Below the pieces are notes generated by a model, which was given only the letters and a program-made list of their open reading frames with translations, made no database searches and was not told the origin of the DNA. From Oreohelix idahoensis (Eukaryota > Mollusca > Gastropoda > Stylommatophora > Oreohelicidae), in assembly GCA_024509875.1 (NCBI GenBank), contig JAMPIV010005824.1:569001-633000 (forward strand): 64,000 nt of DNA, read 5' to 3'. Of the stretch, positions 11,437-26,898 are shown in pieces. Each line of letters starts with the position of its first letter. Position 1 is the stretch's first letter. The position numbers and the translations under genes were made by a program.

Positions 11437-11540
11437 AACAAAGGACCTTGCCTCGTTTTGGCGAGGCGCGCTTCCTTCAACCTAGACACGTGGTCTGTCA
11501 GTTATATTAGGGCGCATGTCCAATTATAAAAGACTTTGTA
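11437..11540 (+). repeat. Dispersed repeat R4 (CTCGTTTTGG(C/T)GAGGCGCG family)
   Basis: The unit contains CTCGTTTTGGCGAGGCGCG, TTCAACCTAG and TTATATTAGGGCGCATGTCC. The same motifs in the same order occur on the minus strand at 60135-60240, and a short piece occurs at 61318-61380. Short A-rich tracts adjoin the copies. The type is unknown, possibly a SINE or MITE. Confidence 0.6.
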
Positions 11541-11789
11541 GTTTGCATAAAAACTGTGTATTCGCAGATAAATTGAAAAAGAAATTTCCACATTTTCCAG
11601 AGGTCGGTAAGATTTAGAAGCAGAATGTCTCGTGTGCAGAGGTGGCACATTTTTGTCTGTAGCAAATAAAGTTTCTGCTGATAAAAAAATTAAATAAATA
11701 AATAAACACACACACACACATATCAAAACAATTATGGTACAACACAGTCCAGGCAACATGCCTCCAGGGACCTAAGACGCGTCAACAGT

Positions 11790-14377
11790 TGTCACGTAGG
11801 TCTTTATATCATTAAATTGCCTACATCTTCTTCCTATTCTCTCACCCGCATTCTTTATTTTATTATCTTTCCTTACTTGTTTTTTTCCTGTATTTTTCGC
11901 ATCACTTGTTTTGCGAATAATATTTTCTTTAGTATTCTCAAACTTTACCTTGTGTTTTTCTCATACTGGAATACGTAATTCTATTACATAGATGTCAGTC
12001 AGACGTGAAGTGCGATTTAGTTGCAGTCCATCTCAGACATCGAGCCGACTTGGGTCTGCACCTTCAGATGACACGACACTCCTGCGTTAGATTCTCGACG
12101 TAAACGCGTGAGAATGCTAGGAGAGAGCCGACATCCGTCTGCATTTTCACCGGTCAACAACGAGCTGCATGGGCCGTACGCTTAAGTAGGAGCGAATATT
12201 TACACCTTATAGTCGCAGTTTCAGACGGTTGTCTGAGATTTGCAACTGACACGCGCTTTTCCCGGTCAGTTTGTTACCGCAGGTGCGTAATCACACTGGT
12301 GGCAGTTACGACACGCCTCTAAGTTAAACGTAGCTGTTATGAGAAGGGGGAGAGATCGGGGGGGGGGGGGGGGATAGTTCATCCTTTGTCTGGTTTAAAA
12401 TATTAACCCACGTTTGAAACTATTTCATTTCACTCAGTAACTTTGCAGTTAGACTAGAACAACCTTCGTTCGATTTCTAAATAATCTCTGTTAATAGAGA
12501 TGGCCTTTAGTTTGGTCGAAGTGGTTTAAGTTCTTAGTACTTCTGTGTTTTGAGGTAAATATTATATATAATAGATCTCTAGTATTTTGTGAAGTGATTT
12601 AGTGTTAAAATCGCCGATTTCATTTTAAACTAGTTCTGTGTGCAGAGTGAATATTTTGATAGTTTGTTATTTCTTTAATCGACGAGTTGCAGGGGAAATA
12701 CAAAATAAATTATATTTTTAGCTTACTAAACAAGTAGCTGTAATGAATTTAATTTAACTGTTAACTACTCAGTCGAGTATATTTTTCTATAACTAACTTA
12801 TAAATGCTAGATGCGTCATCAGTGAATATTGACGGAATACGAAGATATTCCTAATTCCTGATGATTGATTTTTATATAACTTATTTCACGGGAAGTTTTA
12901 AACATAAGTCAAGCTGTAGGCTTGTCGTGTAAAATGTAAGTTATATTGAGTACATATATGTAAATTATTTGATATGTGTTCTTTCCATTCTTATAGTGAA
13001 ACGGTGGTACCCAACTTGCCAGCGTTTAGTAAAGAGACATATTTGTGTGAAGCATAGACAGTTCCTATCTTTAACCACGTGGGTTTTTTTTGTTTCAAGT
13101 AACACTGGTCTGACAGTGCATATGCCATCAGAGAGAGACAGTAATAGAAATCCCACTAACGGTTTCTAAAGACTAGAAATATATATTGGGCTTTTGAGCC
13201 AGTTCATATTGCTCCACAAATTTAAATGTACATGCTGCCTGGCGGCGAGAATATTACAATAATAACATTAACATTCCGACAGAGATTGTGACTAGTATTG
13301 TGGTGACCAAATATAGTACCTGCCTGAAAGAAGACACCGATCTGACATTCCTTAAATCCTAGAATCCAAAGCAAATGACATTGTGCTGTGCTAACTTTCA
13401 TGCCTGGACAAATTTTATGTGACTTAATCAGACATTCGGAAAAAATTAGAACAACCAAGGAATCGTTCCTGAGACAGAGAGTTCAGTACGTCTTTTGGAA
13501 CTGGGGGTTTCTTGGTCGATGACTGCATTTTTTTCGGGTCTGTGCGAAGGTCCTAGAATTATTATGTTCCCAGAGGCAGCGAGCAAAGTTGTGAGTATAT
13601 ATGTGTGAGCAAGGCCATGGCTGAATGAATGAGAGTACACAGGCCAGAGTGTTATTTTACCGGTGTATTATTGTCACCTATTTGCTGTCTTAATTTTTTT
13701 TAAATCTGCAGAATTTGTTACAAATGCTAGAGTTTCTTTTTTTCTTAGGCTAAATCAGATTATCCAACTCTGTTCATACATTTACGAGAAAGAAAGAAAC
13801 CTCTTAGACTAAACCCTATGTATCTATAACTCTTTGGGCCATCATCTGTTCTCTTAACGGGGCTGTGGGCTAAACCTAGAATAAGATTCTAACGGGATAT
13901 CATCCCTGTAGCATTTTCTTAAATTTTATGACTATTTGTATATGTTTTCTCCTTGATGTATTTCTTTGATGTTGTGAGAAGATTTTTTTTGATGATAATA
14001 ATAAAAATCTCTCTTGAACTAAATCAGTGCGTTGGTCAGCTCGTTCTAAAAATATATATATATCCATTGTTATAGATTTCCCACGTCTGTGTGTTTAACT
14101 GTCGTCACGTGTAGGTGCGTGCCCGTGATTAGATAGAAATATATGTAATATATATATCTGTGTTTAGACTGTCTGACTACTTTAGATCTGTCGTAGAAGA
14201 TAGGTGAGAGAGAGGGAAGATTTTCCGCTCTCAGAGACAGTATCTATCACTATTCTACCACCTCACTCGTGGAAGTCTATGTTTTATTTCCATCTCTCAC
14301 GGTGACTATCACTCATTCCAACCTATTCAGAAGGGACCAACCTAAGTCTTAATACTCCTATCGAAAAATCTACGACA
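11790..14377 (+). mobile_element. Solo LTR, copy 1 (2,588 bp) with perfect 5-bp target duplication ACAGT
   Basis: The element starts TGTCACGTAGG and ends CTACGACA (TG...CA termini). It is flanked on both sides by ACAGT (11785-11789 and 14378-14382). The last ~350-550 bases share layout with the elements at 23654-26284 and 45996-48219: a TTGATGTTGTGA stretch, an AATAATAAA-type polyadenylation region, GTTGGTCAG-like and AGATAGG motifs, and a GGGACCA...ACGACA end. No gag-pol or second LTR is present, so it is best read as a solo LTR left by recombination. A G15 run lies at 12359-12373. It lies in intron 1 of the DED gene. Confidence 0.75.
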
Positions 14378-14382
14378 ACAGT

Positions 14383-14735
14383 GAGGTTGCGTCAGGGTCA
14401 GCGAACCAGAGCTGACCAAGACCTTACTCCACCTCCAAGTGGTGGTCCTAGAAACAGGCTGCATCACTGCAGTCTGGCTGAGAGAGTAGGGATTGAAGTG
14501 GGAAGGCACACCCGGTCCTAAAAAATGCCGTGCTGCAGTCGGATGTGTCGGGCCGAAAGGCGCAATAATCGCAGCTTTGCTGTAAACGGCGACACAACGC
14601 AACCAACGTCCTTTTCAGGACGAACGCAGAAGAAGAAGAAGAAGAAGAAGAAGAAGAAGAAGAAGAAGAAGAAGAAGAAGAAGAAGAAGAAGAAGAAGAA
14701 GAAGAAGAAGAAGAAGAAGAAGAAGAAGAAGAAAA
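14383..14735 (+). mobile_element. LINE/SINE 3'-end fragment with expanded (AAG)n tail
   Basis: About 245 bases of retroposon-like sequence end in roughly 36 uninterrupted AAG units (14628-14735). The LTR at 11790-14377 landed in or beside it. AAG/GAA tails also end the LINE fragments at 18481-18624, 30375-30665, 34795-35158 and 49594-49760. The tract gives spurious poly-Lys and poly-Ser ORFs. Confidence 0.55.
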
Positions 14736-15139
14736 CAATTACCGCCACAAGAACGCACTTGTGTCTGAAAGTTCGCAATCAAAATTGACATTATTTACAA
14801 AAGAAACAAGCACAGAATCGAAAAATTAACTGCTACAGAAGACCCTTTAGCTTGTCACACTATGAAACATAACAGTAATGTGAAATCGGTGAACTGTACT
14901 TTAAAACGCTTTCCATCTTTCAGAAGGTGTCAACAAATTTGCATGCACCAGAACCAGAACAACCGCTAGTGTTATTTATGCGACTATGTTTCTGTGTGTA
15001 TTTAAAAAGTAATCAAGCGTTTTTAAAAGACAATCTTAATATATATCAATAGACATAAAATCAAGGTGATTTGATGATATTATTGTTTGATGTGTAATAA
15101 ATAAGCTTCACTGTCATTTATTATTTAAAACAAGTATGT

Positions 15140-15277
15140 CATCAGCGCTATAAGTGGGAAGATAACATCAAGAGATGGACAGGAAAGAGTCTTTCAGAGT
15201 GCACCACCAAGACAAGAGACAGAAGACGTTGGAGATCCATTACAGCCAACCTTCGTTGTGGAGATGGCAGCTGATGA
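15140..15277 (+). mobile_element. LINE 3'-end fragment with GATGATGAT tail
   Basis: The plus strand reads YKWEDNIKRWTGKSLSE, then TRDRRRWRSI, then a stop. This is the typical C-terminus of a LINE polyprotein of the W-D-N-I type. The copy at 57330-58326 ends the same way (SWADNIKEWAG, AEDREQWRTL). The element closes with a short GATGATGAT tail. Confidence 0.65.
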
Positions 15278-15543
15278 TGATGTCCTACTTTATGTCCTAC
15301 TTTCTGTCCTACTGTGACCGCTTGGCATACACTACCATTTATACGTGTTAAAACCACATAGAATGAGAATAACACGTTAAAAGCAGTTAAGGAATTTTTG
15401 CACAAAACACAGTATCATGAAAAGTTTACGGCTTTGAGAGAGGCATTGTAAAGCTGTCCCAGAACAAAACAATAGTAAATGCATGTTTTTGAATGGAAAA
15501 TTTTGTGAAAGTGAGAGTTGCTAATTTGGGTTTTTTTCGTTGT

Positions 15544-15646
<103 letters not shown>

Positions 15647-15754
15647 GTGTGGAAAAAGTCGAAAAGCTGAGAAAGCGTGTGCAAATGTAGATAATTGTAC
15701 CGTGTGAAAAAAGAAAGCATCGTGTGAAAATTGGCGGGGAAAAAAGAAGAAATA

Positions 15755-15764
15755 GTATAAAAAG
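15755..15764 (+). promoter_or_regulatory. TATA-box-like motif downstream of the GA tract
   Basis: TATAAAAAGG lies 110 bases after the GA microsatellite. About 30 bases downstream comes a region with repeated GACAAGTT units (15865-15930). It could be the core promoter of an unrecognised LTR. No ORF follows, so the call is tentative. Confidence 0.25.
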
Positions 15765-16607
15765 GAGAGACGTGGGCGATAGACAGGCTTTTACAGATTT
15801 TTAGGATTCATTAGGCGAGAGGATTTTACAGATAGTGTTAGGTGAACTTCGTCTTTGAGATTATCAAGACAAGTTTTTAACTTGACAAGTTTTCAAGTTA
15901 GACAAGTTAATTTTTAAGTAGACAAGTTTGCATTTTATTCTATTGGATATATTATTCCTGTGGATATACACTTTCATTTTGGATACTCACTATTTTGTGT
16001 AAACGTAAGAAATAAGTACTTCACCATTGTGTCAATAACATTGCTGTTCTAATGACGTTTACAAACTATATTTTATTTTTCTACATTGCTGAGTTTTCTT
16101 TGGAATATTACAGTGGATTACTTTGACAAACCATTATACAAGGTATTGCTTCTCACTAAACCAAAAAGGGTACGAACGAACTTTGGGAAGAAAAATAAAC
16201 TAAGGTCAAGAATTTCCATCTCAGGCGAAAGGCCTGTAACGACTTGAACAGAAACGTATTGAAGAATTAGCTCTCGTCAAAATATTTACCTGCGCACAAC
16301 ACAATTAACTGAACTGACCGCGGCCACACTACTTTTTCAGCACAGTGTACTCCTTTATCCTCCTTTTTATGACAAATAAAATGAATTTTGTCCTCCTTTT
16401 TGCGTTGAACGATGCGGTCAGTCTAAGCTAGATCACAAATAAGAATCCGTTGACAGCAGAAAAATATGCTCCAAGGAACTCTGATCGAAGGATGATGATC
16501 ATGATTATTGATAATGGCATATTCATTTATATAAACACATAAAAATGCAAATATACACAAATAAAGACATATGAAGTAATAAATAAAATTATGTACATAA
16601 CACTCAC

Positions 16608-16737
16608 CAGTACAGAGAAACTTGAATTTCTGAAATTCATCCTCGTCTAAATGTTTTGCTATCTCTAGAAGAAGGATGTTCAATTCCCAGTCATCACTAG
16701 GCACTATGTCTTTGAACTCTAAGGCAAATGATGCCAT
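16608..16737 (-). CDS. DED-domain gene, exon 1 (start codon, helices 1-2)
   Basis: The minus strand reads from ATG at 16737 through MASFALEFKDIVPSDDWELN and ILLLEIAKHLDEDEFQKFKF, ending LCT plus one base. The donor is ACTG|GTGAGTG. The split glycine codon is completed by exon 2. WELNILLLEIAKHL fits DED helix 1, and DEDEFQKFKFLC fits helix 2, including the hydrophobic KFLC patch typical of FADD, cFLIP and caspase-8 DEDs. The start has G at +4 but T at -3. An in-frame ATG at 16818 exists, but its peptide is hydrophobic and unlike a DED N-terminus, so 16737 is preferred. The assembled protein would act in death-receptor or innate immune signalling, by family knowledge. The orthologue cannot be named because the rest is outside the window. 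Confidence 0.75.
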
Positions 16738-17934
16738 CGAATTATTGCTACTTATATAACACAAAACTGTGGCTTCGAGTGTGGTATCCAGGAAGTACAT
16801 AAACAAACAAATAAACAAAAACTGTCGAATATTACTATCCTTATTTATATTACTGTTATAATGTAGTGCTAGCTGTTAGTGATATATCGTATTATTTGTT
16901 CATCTCTCATTCGGTTTTGAATGTTTAGCAGCTGCTTCATTTACGTTGATATTTCTACCGTTGTAACTTAACTGATACAGTTGTGGTAGCTACTGGTAAT
17001 GATGTCGCTGAACATTATTCACGGGGTCTGGAGGGGAAAAAAGTGTGTACTAAATAATCATTACCTTTCAAAACTGCACTTTAAAAATCTTTCTCGAAAG
17101 ACTAAATCTTTAAGTCCCTTTTTTTAAAAAATCATATGTCGTTTTTATCGTCAGTACTAACACTCCTTAACAAAAACACACACTAGAAATGATAACACAC
17201 GCACGGTAGCAGTTCATATTAAATGTTATGCTAAGTAATTCCTAGCCTGTGTTTTGATTATATCGGTGTATGTAACATACGGTTAGGGGTACCTAGTAAG
17301 GCTTCTCGCTCCTCCATGACATGAATAAAACTGGTTTTTAAAACAAAACGGGAGAACACATGTTCTCCTCCATTACTGTCATGAAACATCCGTGTTTTCA
17401 CACCGCCTAGAATTTATAAATATAGAACATTTTCAGTTCAGCTAACTGTATTAGTCACATGTCTGACTGTCCCAGTTTTTGCTCTGTCATGTGCCGCTCG
17501 ATAATATCAACCAATGAACATTTTTGTTTGAAAAGTTTTGCAATGTTGATACTGTAAAAATAGTGTCATATATGACCACGGTTGGTATTGCACTGCTACC
17601 CCTATTGTGTTTTTATCTTGGTTTTTTTGTTTCGTAGCAATGTTTTTTTTTTTTATTGTTGCAAAATTGTTCGCCTATGTTTCTCGGAAACTGTATATGT
17701 CCTTAGTTGGATACAACATTTTCTAAACTTATTTGAAAGGCCTGTTAAAACGTTCCTACATACAGTAATATCACGTCACATCTTTAGCCACCACATTGAC
17801 AAGAACAGGAAGAATGCTATTAAGCACTATAGTCAGCGTTTACTGAATCTGCGGTGTTTGAAATTCTGTATAAATAATTTTGGTTTTCTGTTCGATTATT
17901 TTATCTTTATAGACATATTTGTATCTCAGGTATA
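16738..17934. other. Region upstream of the DED gene start, no recognised feature
   Basis: The sequence is AT-rich. It would hold the 5' UTR and promoter of the DED gene if exon 1 is first. No convincing TATA box or upstream exon was identified on the minus strand. Confidence 0.4.
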
Positions 17935-18115
17935 AATGGGTGCCTGACTCTGCTCTTGAGTTAGTGACGGAAAAGGCAGAGAGAAAGGGAACTTGGTCAC
18001 CCCACCTATTGACGCTGGACCTAGTATAGTGAAGTCTCTAACACTTCACTCCCCTACGACAGTATTTGCTATGGGACTACCTTTTTCTAATTTGTCTTTA
18101 CCTCTACAAAGGTAC
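17935..18115 (+). mobile_element. SINE family R2, 5'-truncated copy
   Basis: It matches the body and tail of the SINE at 6335-6597 (AAATGGGTGCCTGACTCTG, CTTGAGTTAG, ACACTTCACTCC, GGGACTACCTTT). The tRNA-like head is missing. Confidence 0.75.
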
Positions 18116-18480
18116 CGTTATTTCTTGTGTTATAATTGTGGTTTTTTTTAAAATGAGAAACCGTTTTACGGTGTTAATACAACGCGTCCGATGCAGTAAA
18201 ATTTAAAAAACAATGTATCGACATTGTCTGCGGGATTAAGCATAAGACAACGCTTCGAAGCAGCAGGAAAACATATAAACATGCTTGTATGCACGTGATA
18301 CTGTTCCACGCGATCTGAACTGTGAACCGTTTTTAAGTAATTGTTGTTCCTATCGTGCTCGACTTTGCAGACACCATGAAAGTAATATTCCTGTACGATC
18401 CTGTATGCAGAGCTGGCCCTAGGGATTTTTAAATGTGGCTGTAGTGTTCTCTTAGGTAGTAGCCCCTCAGTCATAATAGA

Positions 18481-18624
18481 CTATGGGAGTGCGCCTTTGA
18501 GGTGATAGCCCTCAGCTGCTCTTTTCCTGTGTTCCTTGCGGCGTGTTCTTTTATCTTCTGCTTGTAGGTCACCAAGAGCTGACGCTCAGTGACAGTGGAT
18601 CAAAGAAGAAGAAGAAGAAGAAGA
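18481..18624 (+). mobile_element. LINE 3'-end fragment with GAA tail
   Basis: Sequence typical of a LINE 3' UTR ends in GGATCAAAG followed by five GAA-type units. The family cannot be assigned. Confidence 0.45.
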
Positions 18625-18860
18625 ATCTTCTGCATGTTGTGAAAGCTTCTTTTCGCCGAATCTGATGTGGCGCCGTAGAGAGAGCATCGCCGCTTCATCC
18701 TCCTAGGTTGCTGGATTTATGTCCAATGCCTTCGTGTCTCTCTTGCATACATCTTTGAACCTCGGCTACGGTCATCCGGCTTTAACTATCAGCCAGTTGT
18801 CCGTAGAAAATATCTTTGGGAATGAGACCGTTGTTCTCGTATGAGGATCAGTTTCATACT
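18625..18860 (-). mobile_element. LINE family F, degenerate C-terminal fragment
   Basis: On the minus strand the decayed reading frame resembles the end of a known LINE type: LIPKDIFYGQLADS, then a VCKRD-like region (VAEVQRCMQERHEGIGH), then a Trp/Arg-rich end. The pattern IPK-x-x-x-YG-x-L is common at the C-terminus of these polyproteins. Stops and frameshifts are present. Confidence 0.5.
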
Positions 18861-18899
18861 ACAGAGTTGAATCCCACTATACTTTGAGCAATTTTTATT

Positions 18900-18931
18900 T
18901 TTTTTACATTGCGGCCCCCCCCCCCCCCCCT
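18900..18931. repeat. Poly-C run
   Basis: Roughly 20 consecutive C follow a T-rich stretch. No further function is evident. Confidence 0.8.
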
Positions 18932-19274
18932 GAAGACAACGACCGATGCGTTGTCGCACCGCCCAAGAGCCTGGTCTGGCTGTATGATATGTAGGTCAAT
19001 GGTATATAATATGTAATCTTGAGTATGACAATATTTTATGCTTCACCATCTAAAGTGTTCAACTTCTAGCTGAGCTTGAAAAGTCAAGGGTCTATTTAGT
19101 TTTACCGTGCTTGAGCTACGGGAAACACGGAACTTTTTTACCCCTGCTACCAAGGAAGGAAAATGGAAGAATCATTATTGAGAGTCACGCTGCCTGGCGT
19201 TGGCGATCACGTCTTTATCTCCAGCGGTCTCTAGTGCCTTTAATCAGCTGTGACTTCCATCTTCTACTATGCTC

Positions 19275-20886
19275 TGTGGTCCGTTTGTAAAAGTATTTCC
19301 TTCTTTCCTATCCATCCCCATCGTCTTCTTCTCATCTCTTGATCTAATGGCACTTGTCTAGTTCTTGTCATCAGTTCCACGTTGGTAACCTTGTCATACC
19401 ATTTTAATCCCTCTATTCTACGCAAGCACCCATTTATGAAAGTCTGTAGCTTTTGGTTGTTGTCTTTGTTGTTCTCCATGTCTCAGAGCCATACAATAGG
19501 ACTGACTTCACATTTGAGTTGAAGATTCTTATTTTCGTGTTGGATCCGATTTCTCTTGATCTCCATATATTTCCCAATGCTATGAAAGCTCCTCTTGCTT
19601 TTTGTATTCTTATTTTGATATCACTGTCTGTACCTCCAACTTTGTCTATATTGCTGCCAAGATATGTGTATGATTCTACATCTTGTATTGGTGCTTCTTC
19701 AAGTTCAACCCTGTTTTCATTACCTGCATTTATTCTCATTATCTTTGTCTTTTCCCTGTGTATTTTCAGACCCAATTGCTGTGACCCCTCATCGAGTGTT
19801 TTCAATTTGTCCTGCATCTGGTTACGGTTATGGGACAGAAGAGCCAAGTCATCAGCAAAATCCAGATCATCCAATTGCTTAGTCAGAGTCCACTGGATTC
19901 CATTTCTGTTGTGTGTTGTTGATGTTCTCATAACCCAGTCTATTGCTAATAAGAAAAGAAATGGAGACAAGAGGCATCCCTGTCGCACTCCTGTTCTTAT
20001 CCCAAATGGTTCTGTAAGCTGTCCTTCATGAAGAACCCTGCATGTCATGTCTTCATATGTTTTCTTTATTAAATTAATGATCTTCCGGGGAACTCCATAA
20101 TGCCTCATCAATTTCCAAAGTGATTCTCTGTCTACACTGTCAAATGCCTTTTCATAGTCCACGAATCCGATGTATAATGGTGAATTCCATTCCAGACTTT
20201 GTTCAACTATTATTCTCAAAGTGGCTATCTGGTCTGTACAGGATCTGTTTTGTCGAAAACCTGCTTGTTCATCTCTCAGTTTCTTGTCTATGGACTCTGT
20301 TAATCTCTCAAGGATAATCCTATTTAATACTTTTCCTGGCACTGATTGTAACATTATTCCTCTATAATTTGTGCACTCTTGTAAATTTCCTTTCTTAGGC
20401 AACTTAACCAGATATCCTTCCTTCCATTCTGCTGGTATCTCTTCCTTTTCCCAGACTTTACCAAGTAATTTATATAACATCTCTGTAGCCGTGTCGATAT
20501 CTGCTTTGATGGCCTCTGCTGGAATGCCATCAGGTCCAGACGCTTTTCCACCTCTTAGAAGCTTTATGGCTTTCTTTATTTCTTCCTTCGTTGGTCTTTC
20601 ACCGTTAATTTGTAGCTCTTCTTCTGCTGGCTGGATGTCCGGGGGGTTTTGTGGAGCTGGTCTATTGAGAAGGTCCTCAAAATATTATGTCCACCTCTTC
20701 ATTTGCTCTTGTATATTGCTGAGCAGTTTTCCATTCTTGTCTTTTATGAGGCAACTTGTTTGCTTGTATTTCCCTGTCAGCTTCTATGTGCTGTTACACA
20801 GTTCTCTCATATTTCCTTTGGCTGCAGCATCTTCTGCCTCTCTTGCCAACTCCTCAATATACTTCCTGTTGTCTCTTTTGATACTT
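19275..20886 (-). pseudogene. LINE-A copy 1, reverse-transcriptase part
   Basis: The ORF at 19434-20480 (minus) encodes most of the RT. It contains LVKLPKKGNLQECTNYRGI, FVDYEKAFDSVDRESLW (motif A), GVRQGCLLSPFLFLLAIDW (motif B) and DLDFADDLALLSH (motif C, FADD). SYTYLGSNIDKVGGTDSDI and LLYGSETWR follow. A frameshift near 19450 separates the W-IGH-type C-terminus (19267-19479). Upstream the frame shifts again near 20500. The sequence belongs to the endonuclease-RT LINE group that in many animals is misannotated as craniofacial development protein 2. The exact clade is not resolved. Confidence 0.85.
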
Positions 20887-22847
<1,961 letters not shown>

Positions 22848-23653
22848 TTCTTTTAACTTCTTTGTTTGCTTATGTGTACACTTCTTGAGCCTTGGCTTTG
22901 GAACTTCTGGTTTTGCTTGTGTTTAAATCTGCTTTCTTTTTTTTCTGTCTTTTATCTTATTGATGGTTTCTGTTGTTATCCATGCTTTTTGTTGTCGTTC
23001 CCTTTTCCCCAGTATTTCTTCACATGTCTCATTCCATACCGTTTTGATTTGCTGCCAATAGTCTTCTGTACTCTCTACATCTTCCAGCTGTTGGAGCACT
23101 TGGAAGTTGTTGGATATTGTGACCGCAAATTTGTCTCTTGTTTCTTGATTTCTTAGATGTCCTACATTAAATTGTTGTCTATAATTTTGCATTGTTGCAT
23201 ATCTCTTGAGTTTCATTTTTACTTTGGCTATCAGAAGGTGGTGATCTGATGCCACATCTGCTCCTCTATATACCTTTACATCCTGCAATGATGATCTAAA
23301 CTTCTTGTTTATGCATATATGATCAATCTGATTTTCTGTTCTATGGTCTGGTGATATCCATGTTGCCTTGTGTATTCTCTTATGTGGAAACATGCTTCCT
23401 CCTATAGCCAGTTGATTTGAAGCACAGGAGTTTGAGAATAGTTCCCCATTTTCCTTCATTATTCCCAGCCCCTGTTTTCCCATGACTTCTTCCAAGCCAG
23501 TGTTGACTGTACCTATCTTTGCATTCATGTCACCCATCAAAATTGTGATGTCTCTTCTTTTTACTTTTTCCATAATTTCCTTTAGTCTAGTATAAAATGT
23601 TTCTTTCACAGACTCTTCTTTGTCATTAGTTGGTGCATAACATTGGATGACAT
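22848..23653 (-). pseudogene. LINE-A copy 1, endonuclease C-terminal part and linker
   Basis: The ORF at 22923-23609 carries APE-type endonuclease motifs: ITILMGDMNAKIG, KATWISPDHRTENQIDHI and the histidine motif ASDHHLLIAK. A Lys-rich linker toward the RT follows. The first part of the domain is split away by the LTR at 23654-26284 and lies at 26285-26898. The 5-bp GACAT duplication proves that the two pieces were joined. Confidence 0.85.
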
Positions 23654-26284
<2,631 letters not shown>

Positions 26285-26898
26285 GACATTTACATTTATT
26301 TTCTTTTTAGCTGTTTTAAAAATAGCTGTTATTATTCTGGGTCCAACGGCTTCCCATTCAATGAGTGCTTTCTGTGCTTCTTTAGATAACATAAGAGCTA
26401 CCCCTTCACTGTGGTGTGAACTTTCGTCTTCATGTCCTGAGGACAGCACCAATTCATTTGTGATGAGTTTCTTCCTGTCTACCCCCTTCCACTTTGTTTC
26501 ACACAGTCCCAGAACCTCGATTTTATATTCCCTCATTTCTGCTGCTACTTGTGCCACTTTTCCTTGTTCGTTTAATGTCCGAACATTCCAGGTGCCAAAT
26601 CTGGAAGTTCTCCTAGACGAAAGAAGGTTAGTCAGTAACACAGACTCCTTTCGGCTTTCTCTGTGTTGCATCATACGCCTCCCTGCGAGAGGACCTTCCC
26701 CTGTCTTGGATGGCTGTGTTTTATTTTCTTTCATTGACTTGTCCATGTTTGTTGAAGCTTTTTGTGGTTTAAATTTTTTACAGGATGGGGTAACCGGCCC
26801 CATGCCCAACCCTCCTTAGTCGCTTTCTACGACATGCTTGGCAGGGAACAGTGTTACTATTCTTTGCTCCCCTTTCGGGCCCCGGTAACACACGGGTG
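26285..26898 (-). pseudogene. LINE-A copy 1, 5' leader and endonuclease N-terminus
   Basis: The ORF at 26270-26809 (minus) starts with a basic N-terminal tail (MGMGPVTPSCKKFKPQKAST) and then enters the endonuclease: FGTWNVRTLNEQGK and EVLGLCETKWKG (catalytic Glu), with HHSEGVALMLS further on. It breaks at the LTR insertion at residue ~170. The leader starts near 26898 with CACCCGTGTGTTACCGGGGC, the same start as the short derivative at 1203. This end is therefore likely the true 5' end of LINE-A. Confidence 0.85.

Noticed and set aside
14518..14788. ORFs of poly-Lys, poly-Ser and poly-Phe
   Set aside because: They are the three readings of the (AAG)n tract; there is no coding evidence outside it.
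19453..20031. Plus-strand ORF of 192 codons opposite the RT
   Set aside because: It is the antisense shadow of LINE-A copy 1; no own signature.
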